Below are positions 37,701 through 50,600 of a stretch of 64,000 nt of DNA, piece after piece. Numbering within the stretch: the stretch's first letter is position 1; each line of letters opens with the position of its first letter. Made by a program: the position numbers and the translations under genes. Origin of the DNA: Erythrophleum ivorense (taxonomy: Eukaryota; Streptophyta; Magnoliopsida; Fabales; Fabaceae); the NCBI GenBank assembly GCA_026724425.1, contig JAIUCV010000019.1, positions 10,138,325 through 10,202,324 of the forward strand. Reading direction: 5' to 3'. The notes under the pieces are model-generated. The model did not search any database. It was not told the DNA's origin and saw only the letters and a list, made by a program, of their open reading frames with translations.

Positions 37701-37800
37701 TAACTCCATTATATCATTGATCCATCTCATAAAAATTCGACAAAGTTTTACATTGGCTATCAACTAACTAACACAACCCTCTTCTTTTTTCTAAACTTGA
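34750..37800 (-). mobile_element. Nearly full-length, decayed RTE-type LINE
   Basis: On the minus strand an endonuclease-like start (LQETKW, then FNIWYTGKTKSKNRVGIIVDK near 37390-37550) is followed by reverse-transcriptase blocks. These include ENQFGFMPNRS near 35900-35930, MFIDLEKAYD near 35795-35830 and the catalytic ILFADDIVLVGES at about 35515-35557. The RTE-typical C-terminal run LYGTECWA...KMRILRWISG...REKVEVA is at 34989-35246. The 3' end near 34755-34800 (minus strand ttgatccatgtggtcgactt, then TTG repeats) is the standard end of plant RTE elements. Many stops and frameshifts disable it. About 3.05 kb long, close to the usual RTE length. Confidence 0.85.
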
Positions 37801-38670
37801 GATCAGCTATAAAAATAATTTACATTAAAGCACAGTATAGGCAAAGTTTCATTTTCACTGTGACTGAAACAAAGGTTCTAACACAATCCATCGCAGTATA
37901 AGCGTACCGAAACAACACAAATGTAGCAAAGAAATTCACTCTTGGCATAACCAGGGAGGAGATTGAGTAACACAAACAACTAGTACTAGAAAGCCAAAGA
38001 CCATTGATTTCATAGTTGTGATTGATGAAGTTTATGTTTCTAGTGGAGAATGCGCTCTTCTTAGCATAAAATTTATAGTGTTTTTGTACCTTGAGAGATT
38101 TAATTTTCTTCTTTCTAAGACCTAATTTTCATCAATTGTAAGCCAATACAAGATTATTCGATTGTTTAGGATAATAAGTCAGCAACCCTATATGGCCAGA
38201 TAAAGCCACACCCTTGTAGGAGAAAATTACTTAAATATTTCAAGATAACAAATTAGTGCTACATAAAAGATAAGATCAGGAGAGACAATAGTCATTACAA
38301 GAGCTGAAACAACAATTTACAATTTGTAGAGCTTACACCACTTTCCTATGCTAAGATATGGCCAAAGAATGTACCCAAAAATAACAAGGCCAAGGAACAA
38401 AAATATGGCAGCTATACATCTTAGCGGCGGATCCTATATTTTCTTTCTCTACATTCTTAACACTTACAAATTTATTGGTTGCAACAATATGCTATTAGTG
38501 GTTCAATTGAAGGTCAAAATATAAAAGCCTCCAAAAGTGAGGAAATAAATTAGGTGCAAGGCAATAGTTACTTAATGAGAAATTCTTGGGGCAGAAGGAG
38601 CCAATGAAAATGCACCAAAATGGGTGTGTCAAAGAATCTTACCACCTACCACACCCACTTTAGGGTATTC
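37801..38670. other. Intergenic, nothing recognised
   Basis: This AT-rich sequence between the RTE 5' side and the possible exon at 38671 shows no open frame or RNA feature that I can support. Confidence 0.3.
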
Positions 38671-38824
38671 TTATGGGCTCTTTGCACCTTGAGCACTGAA
38701 AAATAATTCATCACTTGATAGGATGTCAAACAGCTTGGCAGTTAATTTGTATGAAGGTAAAGCGGATGCAGCAGCTTCATGGGAAACATATGCTCCTAAT
38801 CCTCTAAATTTCCAAACATAATTC
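38671..38824 (-). CDS. Possible orphan terminal exon, unknown product
   Basis: After a minus-strand acceptor (tgacag at 38825-38830) 50 codons run to a TAA stop at 38671-38673. They read NYVWKFRGLGAYVSHEAAAS and continue to FFSAQGAKSP. Unlike its flanks, the stretch has balanced amino-acid composition (Ala, Ser, Leu, Lys, charged residues). I do not recognise the protein, and no partner exon was found between here and the SPP stop codon at 42206. It could be a real last exon of an unlocated gene, an alternative 3' exon of SPP, a captured gene fragment, or chance. Confidence 0.25.
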
Positions 38825-39879
38825 CTGTCAAGATATGCAAAAATTAATTCAACCCTCAACACCATCAGAGCACATATAATAATATAAGCAAAAGATAAAT
38901 AAACAAATCTCTGTAGCAACACATAACAATAGTGGAAACCATCAAATAAAAGGACAAAAGGCAAGTGCAGTTTTTAAGACGTAGCCAACACATATTACAG
39001 CTAATACCACATGACTGATTGTTTCAATAAATTTCTCCCCAAGTTATATTTTGATGGGAGAACTTGAAAGCAAAAATTTCAAGAACTTTACCTAAGTTTT
39101 ATCCTTACTTAAAAAAGTATCAAAACTTTTGCTATAATATTTATCCAGAGGCCATGGCAACAAAATCATTAGGTTCTCAACATGGAAAACATAGGGAGTT
39201 TCAGATCAGAGATACACACGTATAACGTTTAATGGCAATTATCAATCTAGTTTGTTACATAAACTATCATATGTCCATGTACACATCATAAAGGGAGGCA
39301 GGGATAGTTAAATGATAACTTGCCGTGCCTTCCCCTCCATTATCCCCCATCTGAACATACTGAAACAAGCAGGCTAGAGCAACTGCTGAGTTTATATGTA
39401 CTCTTTTTGTAGGGTCATCCAAAAAAATGAGGATATGAAGCATACAACGATGCTAAACATTTGTTGTTTCCATTTATATTAGTTTCTCATATATCTATTT
39501 TCTTCATACATATGGGAGACTACAGAAGTCATTTTCTCGTTTTAAGACTTTATTGGATTTGCTATAATTTCTGAGTGCAAGAATATATACAACTATTCCC
39601 ATACTGGACTAAATTTATTTTAACATTACCTTGCCCAGCTGCCCAAAAATTTATCCATGCCCTACTATAACTTGTAGTTTAAAGGTTGAGAAGCTATATT
39701 GGGGTTCCAGGATTTAAAGGAGTTCCCCCTACGGTGACACAATTCCGAGAGTCAATGTTTTAGCAGCATTAAGAGAGGATGCGCTTACGTTTCTAGAAAC
39801 TATGTACACATTCCAGCGCAGATTCATTCAGGATATTAAAGAAAGTACAAGAGCATTAACACTGTACCCTTCTTAATTT

Positions 39880-39882
<3 letters not shown>

Positions 39883-39919
<37 letters not shown>

Positions 39920-39921
39920 TT
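39883..39921. repeat. (TA)n(T)n simple repeat
   Basis: About nine TA units are followed by about twenty T residues. Confidence 0.9.
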
Positions 39922-41691
39922 CACCCAAAGAAATTTATACTTATGCTACCCTTGCATAATTTGAAGGGCTGTGCTAGATTAATAACTCACGGCCTAGAAC
40001 TTCCAGTAACTTCTCCATGACTGAAACTAAAATTACACAATTCCTCATTCACTTCCTCTATAGGTCCATAGGAAACATATTGGTAACAATACTCCAGCTT
40101 GGTACAACACTTCTTGGCTACATTTTAAGGTTGAGTGTCATAGACAGGCCAGTTTCTTACACCTAGAAGAAAAGTGATTCAATTGCATCTATATGCATAA
40201 ATCTTGTTGAATATATCTGAACCTCAGTTGTTCACTAATTCAGTTGATATCAGTATGTCTAGTTAAATAAATAAAAATTTTTATATTTTGAATCAAAGCT
40301 TTCTTAAAGTAGGAATTTAGAATAAATATGGGGAGAAAACAATTTAAATTTAAATTTAAAAAGCCCCCCACACACATGATTGGATTATTTAAACTTACTA
40401 TATTTCTTATCATCTCCTGATTCATAAAATGCAGTTAATCAAGAGAGCAAGTGAAACATCAAAAGGAAAAAAATAATAATAATAACTATTGCTACATAAC
40501 TCATCGAAAACAAAATTGCATCCCCTTTTCATACTAGAAGTGAGGCACACACCAAACACACACTAAACATGCGAGGAAGTTAAAAAATTAATTTGAAAAA
40601 ATTAGTAAAATAACCTAGTAGTTAAAAGAGAAATGAAGCAAAGAATCAGGAAAAATAGAGTGGACAGTAGAGAGAAAGTGAACTGTAGTTATGAAAAAAA
40701 AAATTATTTTATATGTTGAATTACATTTATAATCCCATAACTTCTATTAATTTTTTAACGTGGAAATAAAATACAATTTTTTTTGGAGCTTTCAGGACAA
40801 AGTGTAGATGGTAAATATCCCAGAGTTCTCTATATATTGCCGCATACATAATCTAACAAGCAAAAACAATGAAAGTAGAAGGTAGCTGAGCGACCATTAT
40901 TCAAAGGCATCCTTATATCATGGTTATTAATACCGTGTAGCATACTTCAAGTGACAAGGGCTCTTAAGCACTACAGTGCATAGCATTGTACCCATTATAT
41001 TGAAATATAACACATTATATCAAATATAATTAATATAATTCAAAGCAACAATAATATACTAATAAACCAAAATATGGATGAAAAACCAAACTTATGTAAA
41101 ACAACACAGGGCAACGCATCCAAAGTCTAACTGAATAAACCAACATAACATCAATCACTTAAACTAAGAAAGAAAGAAAGCATCATGACAAAATGTGAAG
41201 GAAATCATTACAGGACTAGAATCCTGTTTTATTTTACTTGAACATAAATTTAGTAGGAATTACAACATAAAAAATTGAATCAGAGAAGAAAATGTATTAG
41301 CAAGTCTCAAAAGCATGCATTTATATCTGATCCAATGCTGCATAAAACACAAAGACAAACCAAGAATATATATGGAGACCAGAAAAGGTCTATTGTGTCA
41401 TGGAAAAATCCTTTCTATTGGGTGTCACCCCTCTATAAGCAAACTGAAAAACAGAGAATAAAGGAATAAGACAGATGGGGAGGATAAGCTGAGAGAAGTG
41501 GATGCCAGCAACATCAGTTGCCTCTAGAGGCAGAATGCCAACCCGTATCTTTGACCAGAGTTCAAGGGCTTATCAGCCTTATCAGATTTTCAGAGGGCTT
41601 CCTTTTCCATATAGCACAAATAACAAGTGCCACAGAGAGGTTGCTATAGTGCAACGTAGTGCTTGATAGCTGTGTCACACAAAATGTGATA

Positions 41692-41714
41692 CTTCCCCTG
41701 TAGTGTAGGGGAAG
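41692..41714. repeat. Perfect 8-bp hairpin in a repeat-like patch
   Basis: CTTCCCCT, a 7-base loop (gtagtgt) and AGGGGAAG form a perfect stem. It sits within 41640-41790, where words such as GTAGTG / CACTAC and GCTATA / TATAGC recur in both orientations. Confidence 0.5.
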
Positions 41715-42205
41715 CCATTGCAGCAAAACGCTACACACTACAGCAAGCTATATAGCTCAACATTAATAGCTATGCCTTAAATAACTACCAATTTCAATTT
41801 TTCTCATTAACTGTTTCATTCTCTAGATCAGATAAAAACACTTTTCTCAAAATATGAACAAATTACTGAAAAAAGGAGTGTTGACCTCAAAGCTCATTTT
41901 TTAACTAAAGAATTACAACAGCCGTAAAAAAAACAGTTCGCCCATATCATATATGTTAACTCTTGTGCAGCATTTTCTATTTTTATCCATAGAAGAATTT
42001 AACAAGAATCACTAAAATAAAATGTTAACTTGCAAAAACTCCCAAACATCTCACATTATAGAGCCAGTGGAAAGCCCAAGATTTAGCAGATGATAAATTA
42101 ATTTTGCATGAAGTTATTAAAAGGGCCTCTATATAATACAAGCAAAGCCAAAACGTACCTTTATATTTCATAGTGACCAGGCCAAAGACAAACCATCTAG
42201 AAAAA

Positions 42206-44663
42206 TCATGTCGTAGGCCGAGTCATTGTAGATAAACCACGTCCAACAGGAATTACACCTGGATAAGCATCAGATGCTTCTTCCTCTTCAAAGGGAGCTG
42301 CATAATTTACATAAAAGATTGCTTGAAGAATATTATATACACAACTAGAAATAAAAAATTGTACTTGTTCTAACATGAGATGGATTCTTCTCATATTTCT
42401 TATTTCAACTTCTGACTGAAGGAAGAGCATATGCCTTTTTTTTTTGTGTTGTTTTTTTGTTTGGGGGAGGGGTTATGAGCATGTGCTTCTTTTATTACAT
42501 GAAAATAAACTCGGAATTCAAGGGTATGTTCGGATTGAAAAAAATGGAGGAGAACGGAAAGGAAAGGAAGAGAATGTCTCATTTAAATTTAAACCAAGGG
42601 GAATGCCTAAATCAAACCTTCCCTTCCCTTCCCTTCTCCATTGTCCACAATCCAAACATACCCTAAGGCCAAAGTTGGAATTGGAATTCCAATGAAGGCT
42701 GTTAAGGGAATATTTGGCAGCAAGGCACTGGATAACTACTTGGGGAAATATCTAGGAGGAGAGGGACACAGAGGCTATTTACGGAAATTCTAGAAGGAGT
42801 ATGTTAGGAAAAATACAAATAAAAAGGGTGAGGGCTGAGAGAAAGAGAGACAGGCAGAATTTGGGATGAATTTTGGTAAGGACCTCTAGCATTCTCAAAG
42901 TGCTCATTATTTTCTTTTGTTTTTCCTATTGCTTCTACTGTAATATCAGATGGAACCCCAGGGTTTCCATCAAATTCCATCTCTCAATTTTAAGTATTTT
43001 TCAAGGATAACTTTTCATTGCCTAATACCTAGGAAATAAAATAGTAATTACAGAGGCTACTGCTCGGTTATGGAATAGATGCCCAGAAATACATTAGAAG
43101 AATAACATCAGAACTCTCACCTGTAACTAAGCTTAATTTTCTACTATTAATGCTTCTAAAGGTTAATGAAAAAATGTGTAAGAAATAAAATGCCAATGGC
43201 ATGTTACTTTACCTTAGCGAAAATGTTTATGCAATTTTTTCATCATCTGTCAATTGAAGAACAAAAAGCACAAGCATATTACAAATGCCATTGACATATT
43301 TTTGTTACTACTTTTTATCATGATTTTTTAGAAGTAACTTCTCAAAATACAAGCAATACTTGGTCTGAGTTTTGGCAGTGACAACAACTTGTGACCAAGT
43401 TATGCCACAATTGCTAACAAGAGGCAACCACCACCGTACAGACAACTTTTGTCTACAAGTGCCTCAACTACGATTACAGATAATTTTTTCTATCATGCAA
43501 ACCTTAGTATTCCAACCCAATTCCAGTTCAGTCGAAATGAGAATTGAACAGTGTGGGTTTCAATTGCAAGGGTTTGATACAAAATTGGACCTTAAGAAAA
43601 GAGTAAGGCAGTATCCACTAAGAATCAAATTGAGAATACTTCTGCACCTGCATTATCTTGTTGAGCCTGAGCCCCAGCAATCCCAATGCATGAATATAGA
43701 GAATTCTCATCCACTTTCAACTGTTCATAGGCAAGGTATATATCCTCAATTGTTGCCGCTTCATATAGAAATGTTAGATCCTTGATACACGATATGTCCT
43801 GAATACCACATTCAACGCAAAGATCATGCCTTAAATAAGAAGCATGAGTATGAAAGACTAGGAGAAATTAAATTGACAATTCCAGCAAATTCTAAATTTG
43901 TTGAGACAAAAAATGAATTTTCCCTTGTTCGAAATACAATTAACTCTACTTTTATTTGCAAAATACTATATGATTTGATCATCATAACTGGATACCAAGA
44001 TTCAAACAATCTCATCTCACCTTCCTTGGAACAGAAGAAGCTTGTAAGTGAGCCACCAATCCCAGCCAATAGGCATTTGACTTAATTTCAGCTTCATGTC
44101 TCATAAGAAGGGTCCGCTTAGCCTGCAATAAACAAGAGCACCAAAAGGAATTCTAAAATTTCAGTCATGAGTATAAATTAAATCATATGATATCAAGAAA
44201 ATTTAAGCCACAATAGAAAGTAGAATGATGTTGCAAGTGTATATGCCTTTTCAGTCATGTTTGTTTGACAAATTAGACTTATGTCCAAATGACAAATGCT
44301 GCCGCTGAATTGTAATGCGAGAACAACTTGAACAAATTCAATGACTAACCCTGTCCAATTCCCTCTCAGTAATTTTGTTGCTATTCAGACCTCTGAGAAC
44401 ATTTTTGCATGCATCAACGGCTTTATGCACCTGAAAATAATGAGTTACAACTAGTAAACAAATTGGCAATGGCAATGGCAATAGCAATGTAGATCTGAAC
44501 AAAACAAAAGAAAACAAATGTACATAAAAATGGAATCCGCACCTTGGCTGGGGTTGATGTCACTGATATCACATACCATCCAAGTTTAAGCCTATCGAAC
44601 AGGTTTAATTCAAATGACACATCGTAAGTCAAGCCCAATGAATCTCTGACAGTTGTGAAAAGC
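42206..44663 (-). CDS. SPP: SPP 3'-terminal exons
   Basis: Exons 44663-44543 (121 bp), 44430-44350 (27 codons), 44122-44021 (34), 43798-43648 (151 bp) and 42297-42206 (92 bp with stop) complete the protein. They encode LFTTVRDSLGLTYDVSFELN (a typical M16 C-terminal block), RAKRTLLMRHEAEIKSNAYW, and the tail GRGLSTMTRPTT before TGA. The last exon's first codon is split (G|CT). A MITE-like unit sits in the last intron at 42521-42664. The 137-codon plus-strand frame at 43372-43785 is an antisense shadow of the penultimate exon. Confidence 0.95.
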
Positions 44664-47600
44664 CTATTCAGCAAAATACGTAATGCATCAGATTTTAAGC
44701 AAAGTTACAACATTGAATAAAGAATTATATAATGTATTGAGGCTACCAGTAAACATACTGGCCATCAATATAAATCCAAAAGCCTGATACTGATGACTTA
44801 AATCTCTACCCCCTTGTAAAATAGTGAAATAAAATCATGATTCATGCATCTTTGAGTTGCCTGGCATTGCAAAAATTTTAACAATATTTAAATAATTGAG
44901 GCAATATATGATAGCAAGCTTTTTAATATACTTTGCATATTTCTACCAATCTTTAAAATGTGTTTCTAACCTAAATCAAACTTCGAGTATTTTATAAGTC
45001 ACAAATTCAAGTCTCATAACTTCTGCTTATAAAACCATTCCCCTTATTTATTTTACAACTAGCAGAACATCTTGCACTAGTAGAGTCACATGCTGGGCAA
45101 GTATCCACGGCCAATTCATTCATGAATAAAATTCTAGGTACTAATGTACCTCATCAAAGACTCTTCAGTTCGAGAGATGAGATCTAATTTCTAAGAAGTT
45201 TTTAAATGAGCAATCATTAGTACTCTTGAAGGTTAGCAATTTCCATCCATGTCAGGGGAACAATTATCTAGGAGATTAAATACTTATATTGGACTAAATG
45301 GTAACAACGTTGCTCTAGGACAAAATTGGAACAAACATCAAATAACAAATCAACAAAAGTAGAACTTAGACAGCGAGACAATTTTTTTAAGAGTATAATT
45401 TTAATGAACCACCAGTAGCCTCAGACCTAAGAGGAAAATAACACATAAATAAATAATCTTGATATGACATGTTAAGATTAAGAGTATATCCATAAACACT
45501 TTGTATGTGTCCTATTACTAATTCAAGGATTAGAATACAAAAATAAATATAAATAAATAAATATGAAACAAAGACTCTCCCCCCCCCCCTGTTTCTCTGT
45601 TGCTCACTCAATGATGAGGGATTGAATCATCTCTCTTTTTATTTAAAGAAAGTGCAAACATTGAAAATAGAAATGAATAAATAAATAAATAAATATTTAT
45701 TATGATAACATTCTAGCAGCAGCAGAGTTAAAGGGCTATTTAATTTTGCCTCAAGATGCGGTAAATAAATATATGAACCACGTTGAAACATTGGACCCAT
45801 TTGATAAGTAGAATGTAAAAAGAATGCAATTACGGGAGGAATGAAAAAAGTGGTTTTAAGAATAGAAATAACCTTCATATTTCTACTTTAAAAAAATTAA
45901 TAAAAAAGTAGTAAAATATTGTTGAGTAATGATTATACGGATATAATAAACATTACACAAAAGTTATGTACTAATTTGATAGGCATCTAAGCCAGGTGGA
46001 GAACCTTCTCCCAAAAGCTAGCTATTAAAATAGGAAAACCACCCAACTTAAATACTCCATTTAGCATATCATATTACTCAATGTGAGACTATCTTAGTCT
46101 CTATCATAATCCCTTCACATAAGGATTACCAAATGGGCCCATTGTGTCTAGATTCTAGCTTTCAAGCTAAGCTAACTGGAGGTGTGAAGGATGACATACC
46201 TGGAATTTATAATCTCAGCTATCAGCCCCATAGTTATGCCAAAGAAAAGAGGATGACCACGAAGGTTTCTTCGCAAATCACCTCTCTGTAGGGCACCAGA
46301 TTTGGACTGAGCATCTGCAAGGCCATTTCAGCATTTAAAGATGAAAAACTTGAACAGCTATTCTAAAATAATAATTTGGAAGCATAATGTACAATATCAC
46401 GCAGCAACTCACTATCAGTTGTTAAAGTATTATTAATTGACTCTAACAGGTCTTCTCCATCAACAGTAAAACCCCAACGGTTTGGTGCTGGCCCAGCAAT
46501 ATATGCACATGCCCTCTCGTCAGTGTCCTTCAAGAATACCTGTCCGAGAGCAAAATTACATGCGTCACAAGTCTAAAACATTAGAGCATAGCCAATTAGT
46601 TTCAAAACCTCAAGGATGAAACCAAACATGACTATGAAACTTAACATTGTTCTACAAAGTCACTTATCTCACAGGAAAATAAATAAATTAATTAATTAAT
46701 TAAAGTAATATGCTTAGATTCTCACTTCTTGAAACTGCAAATCAGATGGAGATGGTCGAAATAAGGGTGGGCTCAATTCTTGATCCTTTTCACAATTTCT
46801 GGTGACTTGTGCTGTCCCAAGGTAATCAAGAATACAAGATTCAATATCCTCTTCAGTGAAGTCCCCTACAATGCTTACCTGAGGAACAAACAAGATAAAG
46901 TTGTTAAATATAGTATTTTAGTGTTGGAATGTAATGCCTGGAGAACTACACTTTCAATTTGTTAATGGCAGACCTCCATGTTATCACCAACAAATTGATT
47001 CATTACTGCATCCTTAACAGATTGCAAGGTTAAATTTTCTAGTGATTTTGGTGTAGGCTCAATAAATCTCTCATCTCCATCCATCATTGCTACCATGAGT
47101 TTGTGGGCAGTTGAGCGTTCCAAGCTTTTGGGGATGGATCGGTAATATGACAGATACAATTGCTTTGCTCTATCAAAAGCATCCTCTAGCCAGACGCTAT
47201 GCTGCACAAAGAGAACCAACATAAGGCATTCAACAGAGTACAGTAATCATTCTGATAACAGTTATAACTCAGCACATACAATTCAGTACAAGGACTACAT
47301 CCAGCAATTACAGATACAAAACAAGTGGCTGAGCATAAGCTGAGCCCATGTGGTAAACTATATTAAGCCTAATAATATAAACTAATACATTATAAACTTA
47401 TCACTTATTTAGTGCAAATAATGTATTATATTATTTAATATAAATAATGTATTGTATAATTTTACACATCAAACTCCTCTTATATATCAGAATGATGTAT
47501 AACCTATTCAAGCCTTTGAAGGTAGGATTTGGCCTGCTTAGGTTTTGATATATAAAATCTTATCAACACTTTCTCATTCCAACCTTTACCCCTAGGGGTG

Positions 47601-50600
47601 TTCAATGGCAAGAATGAGCCAGGTTTTTCGCCTAGCTTGGCCTAGTTTAATATAGCACCAACCCAACCACCTTTTTTAAAAAAAATTTGGTAAAAATTAT
47701 AAAATGACCCTTGAAAAAAAATTTTCATATAAGTCCCTATAAAACTAAAAAAAATTAAAATTCATATAACTGGGCCAGGTTGGGCCAAACTAGCCAACAT
47801 GCCCTGCCCAGCCTGGTCAAGTGGCCCAACCCCCATTTTTTTTTCTTGGGGCTCGGTCTAACTCAACTCATAAGGTTGTTCATGGGCCAGGCCAAGTGTT
47901 GGCCTAATCTAGTGCTTGGTCTAGTTTTGCCTCGACATTTTTTTCCAAGCCTAGTGCCCAAGCATGACCCAACCTAGCTCGGTTCAATTTAGTATGGGGC
48001 TTAGCCAAGCTAGCTAGTCCATTTTAAAGAAAAAAAAGATTGGTAAAAATTATAAAATAACTCCTAAAAAAATAAAATTTTCATATATGTTTCTATAAAA
48101 TTACATTTTGCCCTTAAAAAAATTCATACAAGTCCCTATAGCATAAATTTTAAAATTAAAAAAAAAAGTATTTTTAGTTTTATCTTCTCTTCTCTTTTTT
48201 TTTTTTAATAAATGATAGAAGAACTCTTATTTTTCTTAAAATTAATATAACATAATAAATTTGGATCCATATATACTTTAAAGCAAAGGATATTTTTATA
48301 AAAAAAGTTTCCTTTTATCTTATCCAGTGTTATACAATACATTACCAAACATAAAATAGTATTATCTTATATAATGTGATAACAAACACTGTATAGTTTT
48401 AAAATTATATTAAACTTTATCCAATCAGATCATATCCTATCAATCATTATCCTATCAAGTCTTATATTATCAAACCTTGCTTATACAGCATACCAAACAA
48501 GCTCTTAATAGCAAGAATAGCATGTGAAAAACAGTTGGTTAGATTTTTACCTCAAGCACCATATGAAGCAACTGAAAAGCTGCACGCATCCCATTGTCTC
48601 TTAAAGTAAAACGAAATTCCATAGATATGAATTCCTCGGTAGATTCCAAAGAGCAATTTATCAGGTGATTCACACAGAAAAGTTCAACCTGGTATTATCA
48701 GTAAAATATACAACAATCAGCAAAACAGGGTTGTTGATGAGGTGATGGAACCCAGAGCCTTCCTTGTATTATTTATATAAAACAGAGCTGGAATCCTCAC
48801 CAAACAAAGGGAAAATGGGAATTAACATCTCTGGAATTACAAGGAAAATAATACAAAGAGAAAAGAAAGGAAAAAAAGGAAAACAAAAATGAAAAATTCA
48901 GCTGTTTGGCTTTCGAGAGGCCAAACTCTCTCCCAACACAAGTCACATTCTGCCTGTCCTCCTCCTCACAGGTCTCTCCCCATATATCTCCCCCTTCTAA
49001 CCACTTCGTTTCTCTCTGCCAATTCACTCCTCTTCCCACTAGGTGCTTCATAGTTAGTTACGTGACTCCCTTTCTTGGCTCTTCTAGAATAGGTTCTGAC
49101 CCCCTCAAGTCCAAATCTCTTCTTTTCTACATCCTTTCTTCTGTTATAGATCTTCAATACCAATAACTTTGGGTCCATCATGAGGTCTCATATTTGTGGC
49201 CGAGAACAACAGCATATTTTCTTCTTTTTTTAAACTCTTAAAAACCAACAGATGCAAGGATCCAACAATATTAGCCAGTGTCTCTATATTGAGATACTGA
49301 AAATGTCTTCATGTGTTAATGTCAATGATATCTTTGTATGCATTAGATGCTCAAACAGAATAGAACTTATATTTTATAAGCAGAAGCCTTTTGACATAAA
49401 GTGCATTCACCATTGTAATTTAAAAATACTAAGGAAATAAAGGTAGTATCTGCACATTTAGTATCAGATACAGGCAGACTCCACAACTATAGGATAACAT
49501 ATGTCCCAGAATCATGAATCACAATAAGAACGGCCTTTCTCTTTAAGGAGTAAAGTTTCTTAAATAAATGAAAGAAACCTATGCTAAACTTAATATCAAA
49601 TTAGACTTCAGAGACAATTAGATATATGCCCATAACACATAATTATATGTATGTCTGCATAATATGTTTTGGTGTGCATTTTTATGGTAAGTTTCTTTCT
49701 TCCATATTATCCTCATCAGCATTTTCTACAACTTTACTTGAGCACGAATAACATTTTCTTTTAATATTTTGAAGAGGTAATATAATCAAGTTTCCCTAGT
49801 CTGTGCCACAAATACTGACATAAAAAGATCTGAGATACTACCCTCATCTCCCTTGCTCTCCCAATATATTAGCCATCCATGAACATTGGGGAAAATAAAT
49901 TGCAAAAAAGAAAAATAGATTTAGTAAGCTATGAAGCATTAACAAATAAACTATAACTAGATAAGATAGGATAAGCTTTCTCTTTTGAAATAAGGAACAT
50001 ATGTAACAACTCCTGTAAATGGAAATTAGAAACATCTTCCAGGCATTAATATTAAGAGAGACAAATTAGTAAGATAAATTACCTGCTCCCTTGAAAAGTT
50101 GCCAACGCGTCCTCCTTCACTAAGTGTCCGAACACCCACAATCACAGATCCTCTAGATTCAGAACTTTCAGCTGCCCGTCCACCACCAACAATTAGCCGC
50201 ATAACACCACTTTGTGTCTCAGTTTTTGATATCTGTGGACAAGAAAAGACATGAAGGGTTAAATAATATGAAAAGACCTATTACACCCTCTTAATTTAAG
50301 GTACAAAAAACTGAAATCCGGAGTTCTACTTGCAAATCTTATAAGTGTCTATAGTATTGTGTTTTTGGAAGCAACTGGAAATCAAAAGGTAATGTAAATA
50401 CAATTATTTTCTTGGCTTCCAGGTGGCACATAATTCATTTGGGGACAGGGAGGGGGTAAGCTTGGAGTGAGAGATCCTTTTGTTGTCTTGAATAGGGATA
50501 GAGTTCTTTTGTTTCAACTGTTCTCATTTTCCATTTTGGTAAGAGAATTTATTTTCCTCCATTATTTTAATTCTTTTCTTTCTCTTACAGCCCATTTGGT

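Larger units (their letters stand above)
38825..42205. other. Downstream region of SPP, mostly unassigned
   Basis: This interval should include the SPP 3' untranslated region next to 42206. A good minus-strand splice donor (ATATAAAG|GTACGT, plus-strand 42155-42168) lies about 40 bases after the stop, so a 3'-UTR intron is possible. No clear AATAAA signal was located. It otherwise holds a TA/T microsatellite and an inverted-repeat-rich patch at 41640-41790. Confidence 0.35.

Noticed and set aside
42700..42972. A possible further solo LTR starting TGTTAAGGGAATA and ending ..CCATCA
   Set aside because: No second copy and no target duplication (aaggc versus aattc), so the LTR-like ends may be chance.
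43372..43785. 137-codon plus-strand frame as a gene
   Set aside because: It is antisense to the penultimate SPP exon (43648-43798), whose minus-strand reading is clearly the true one.
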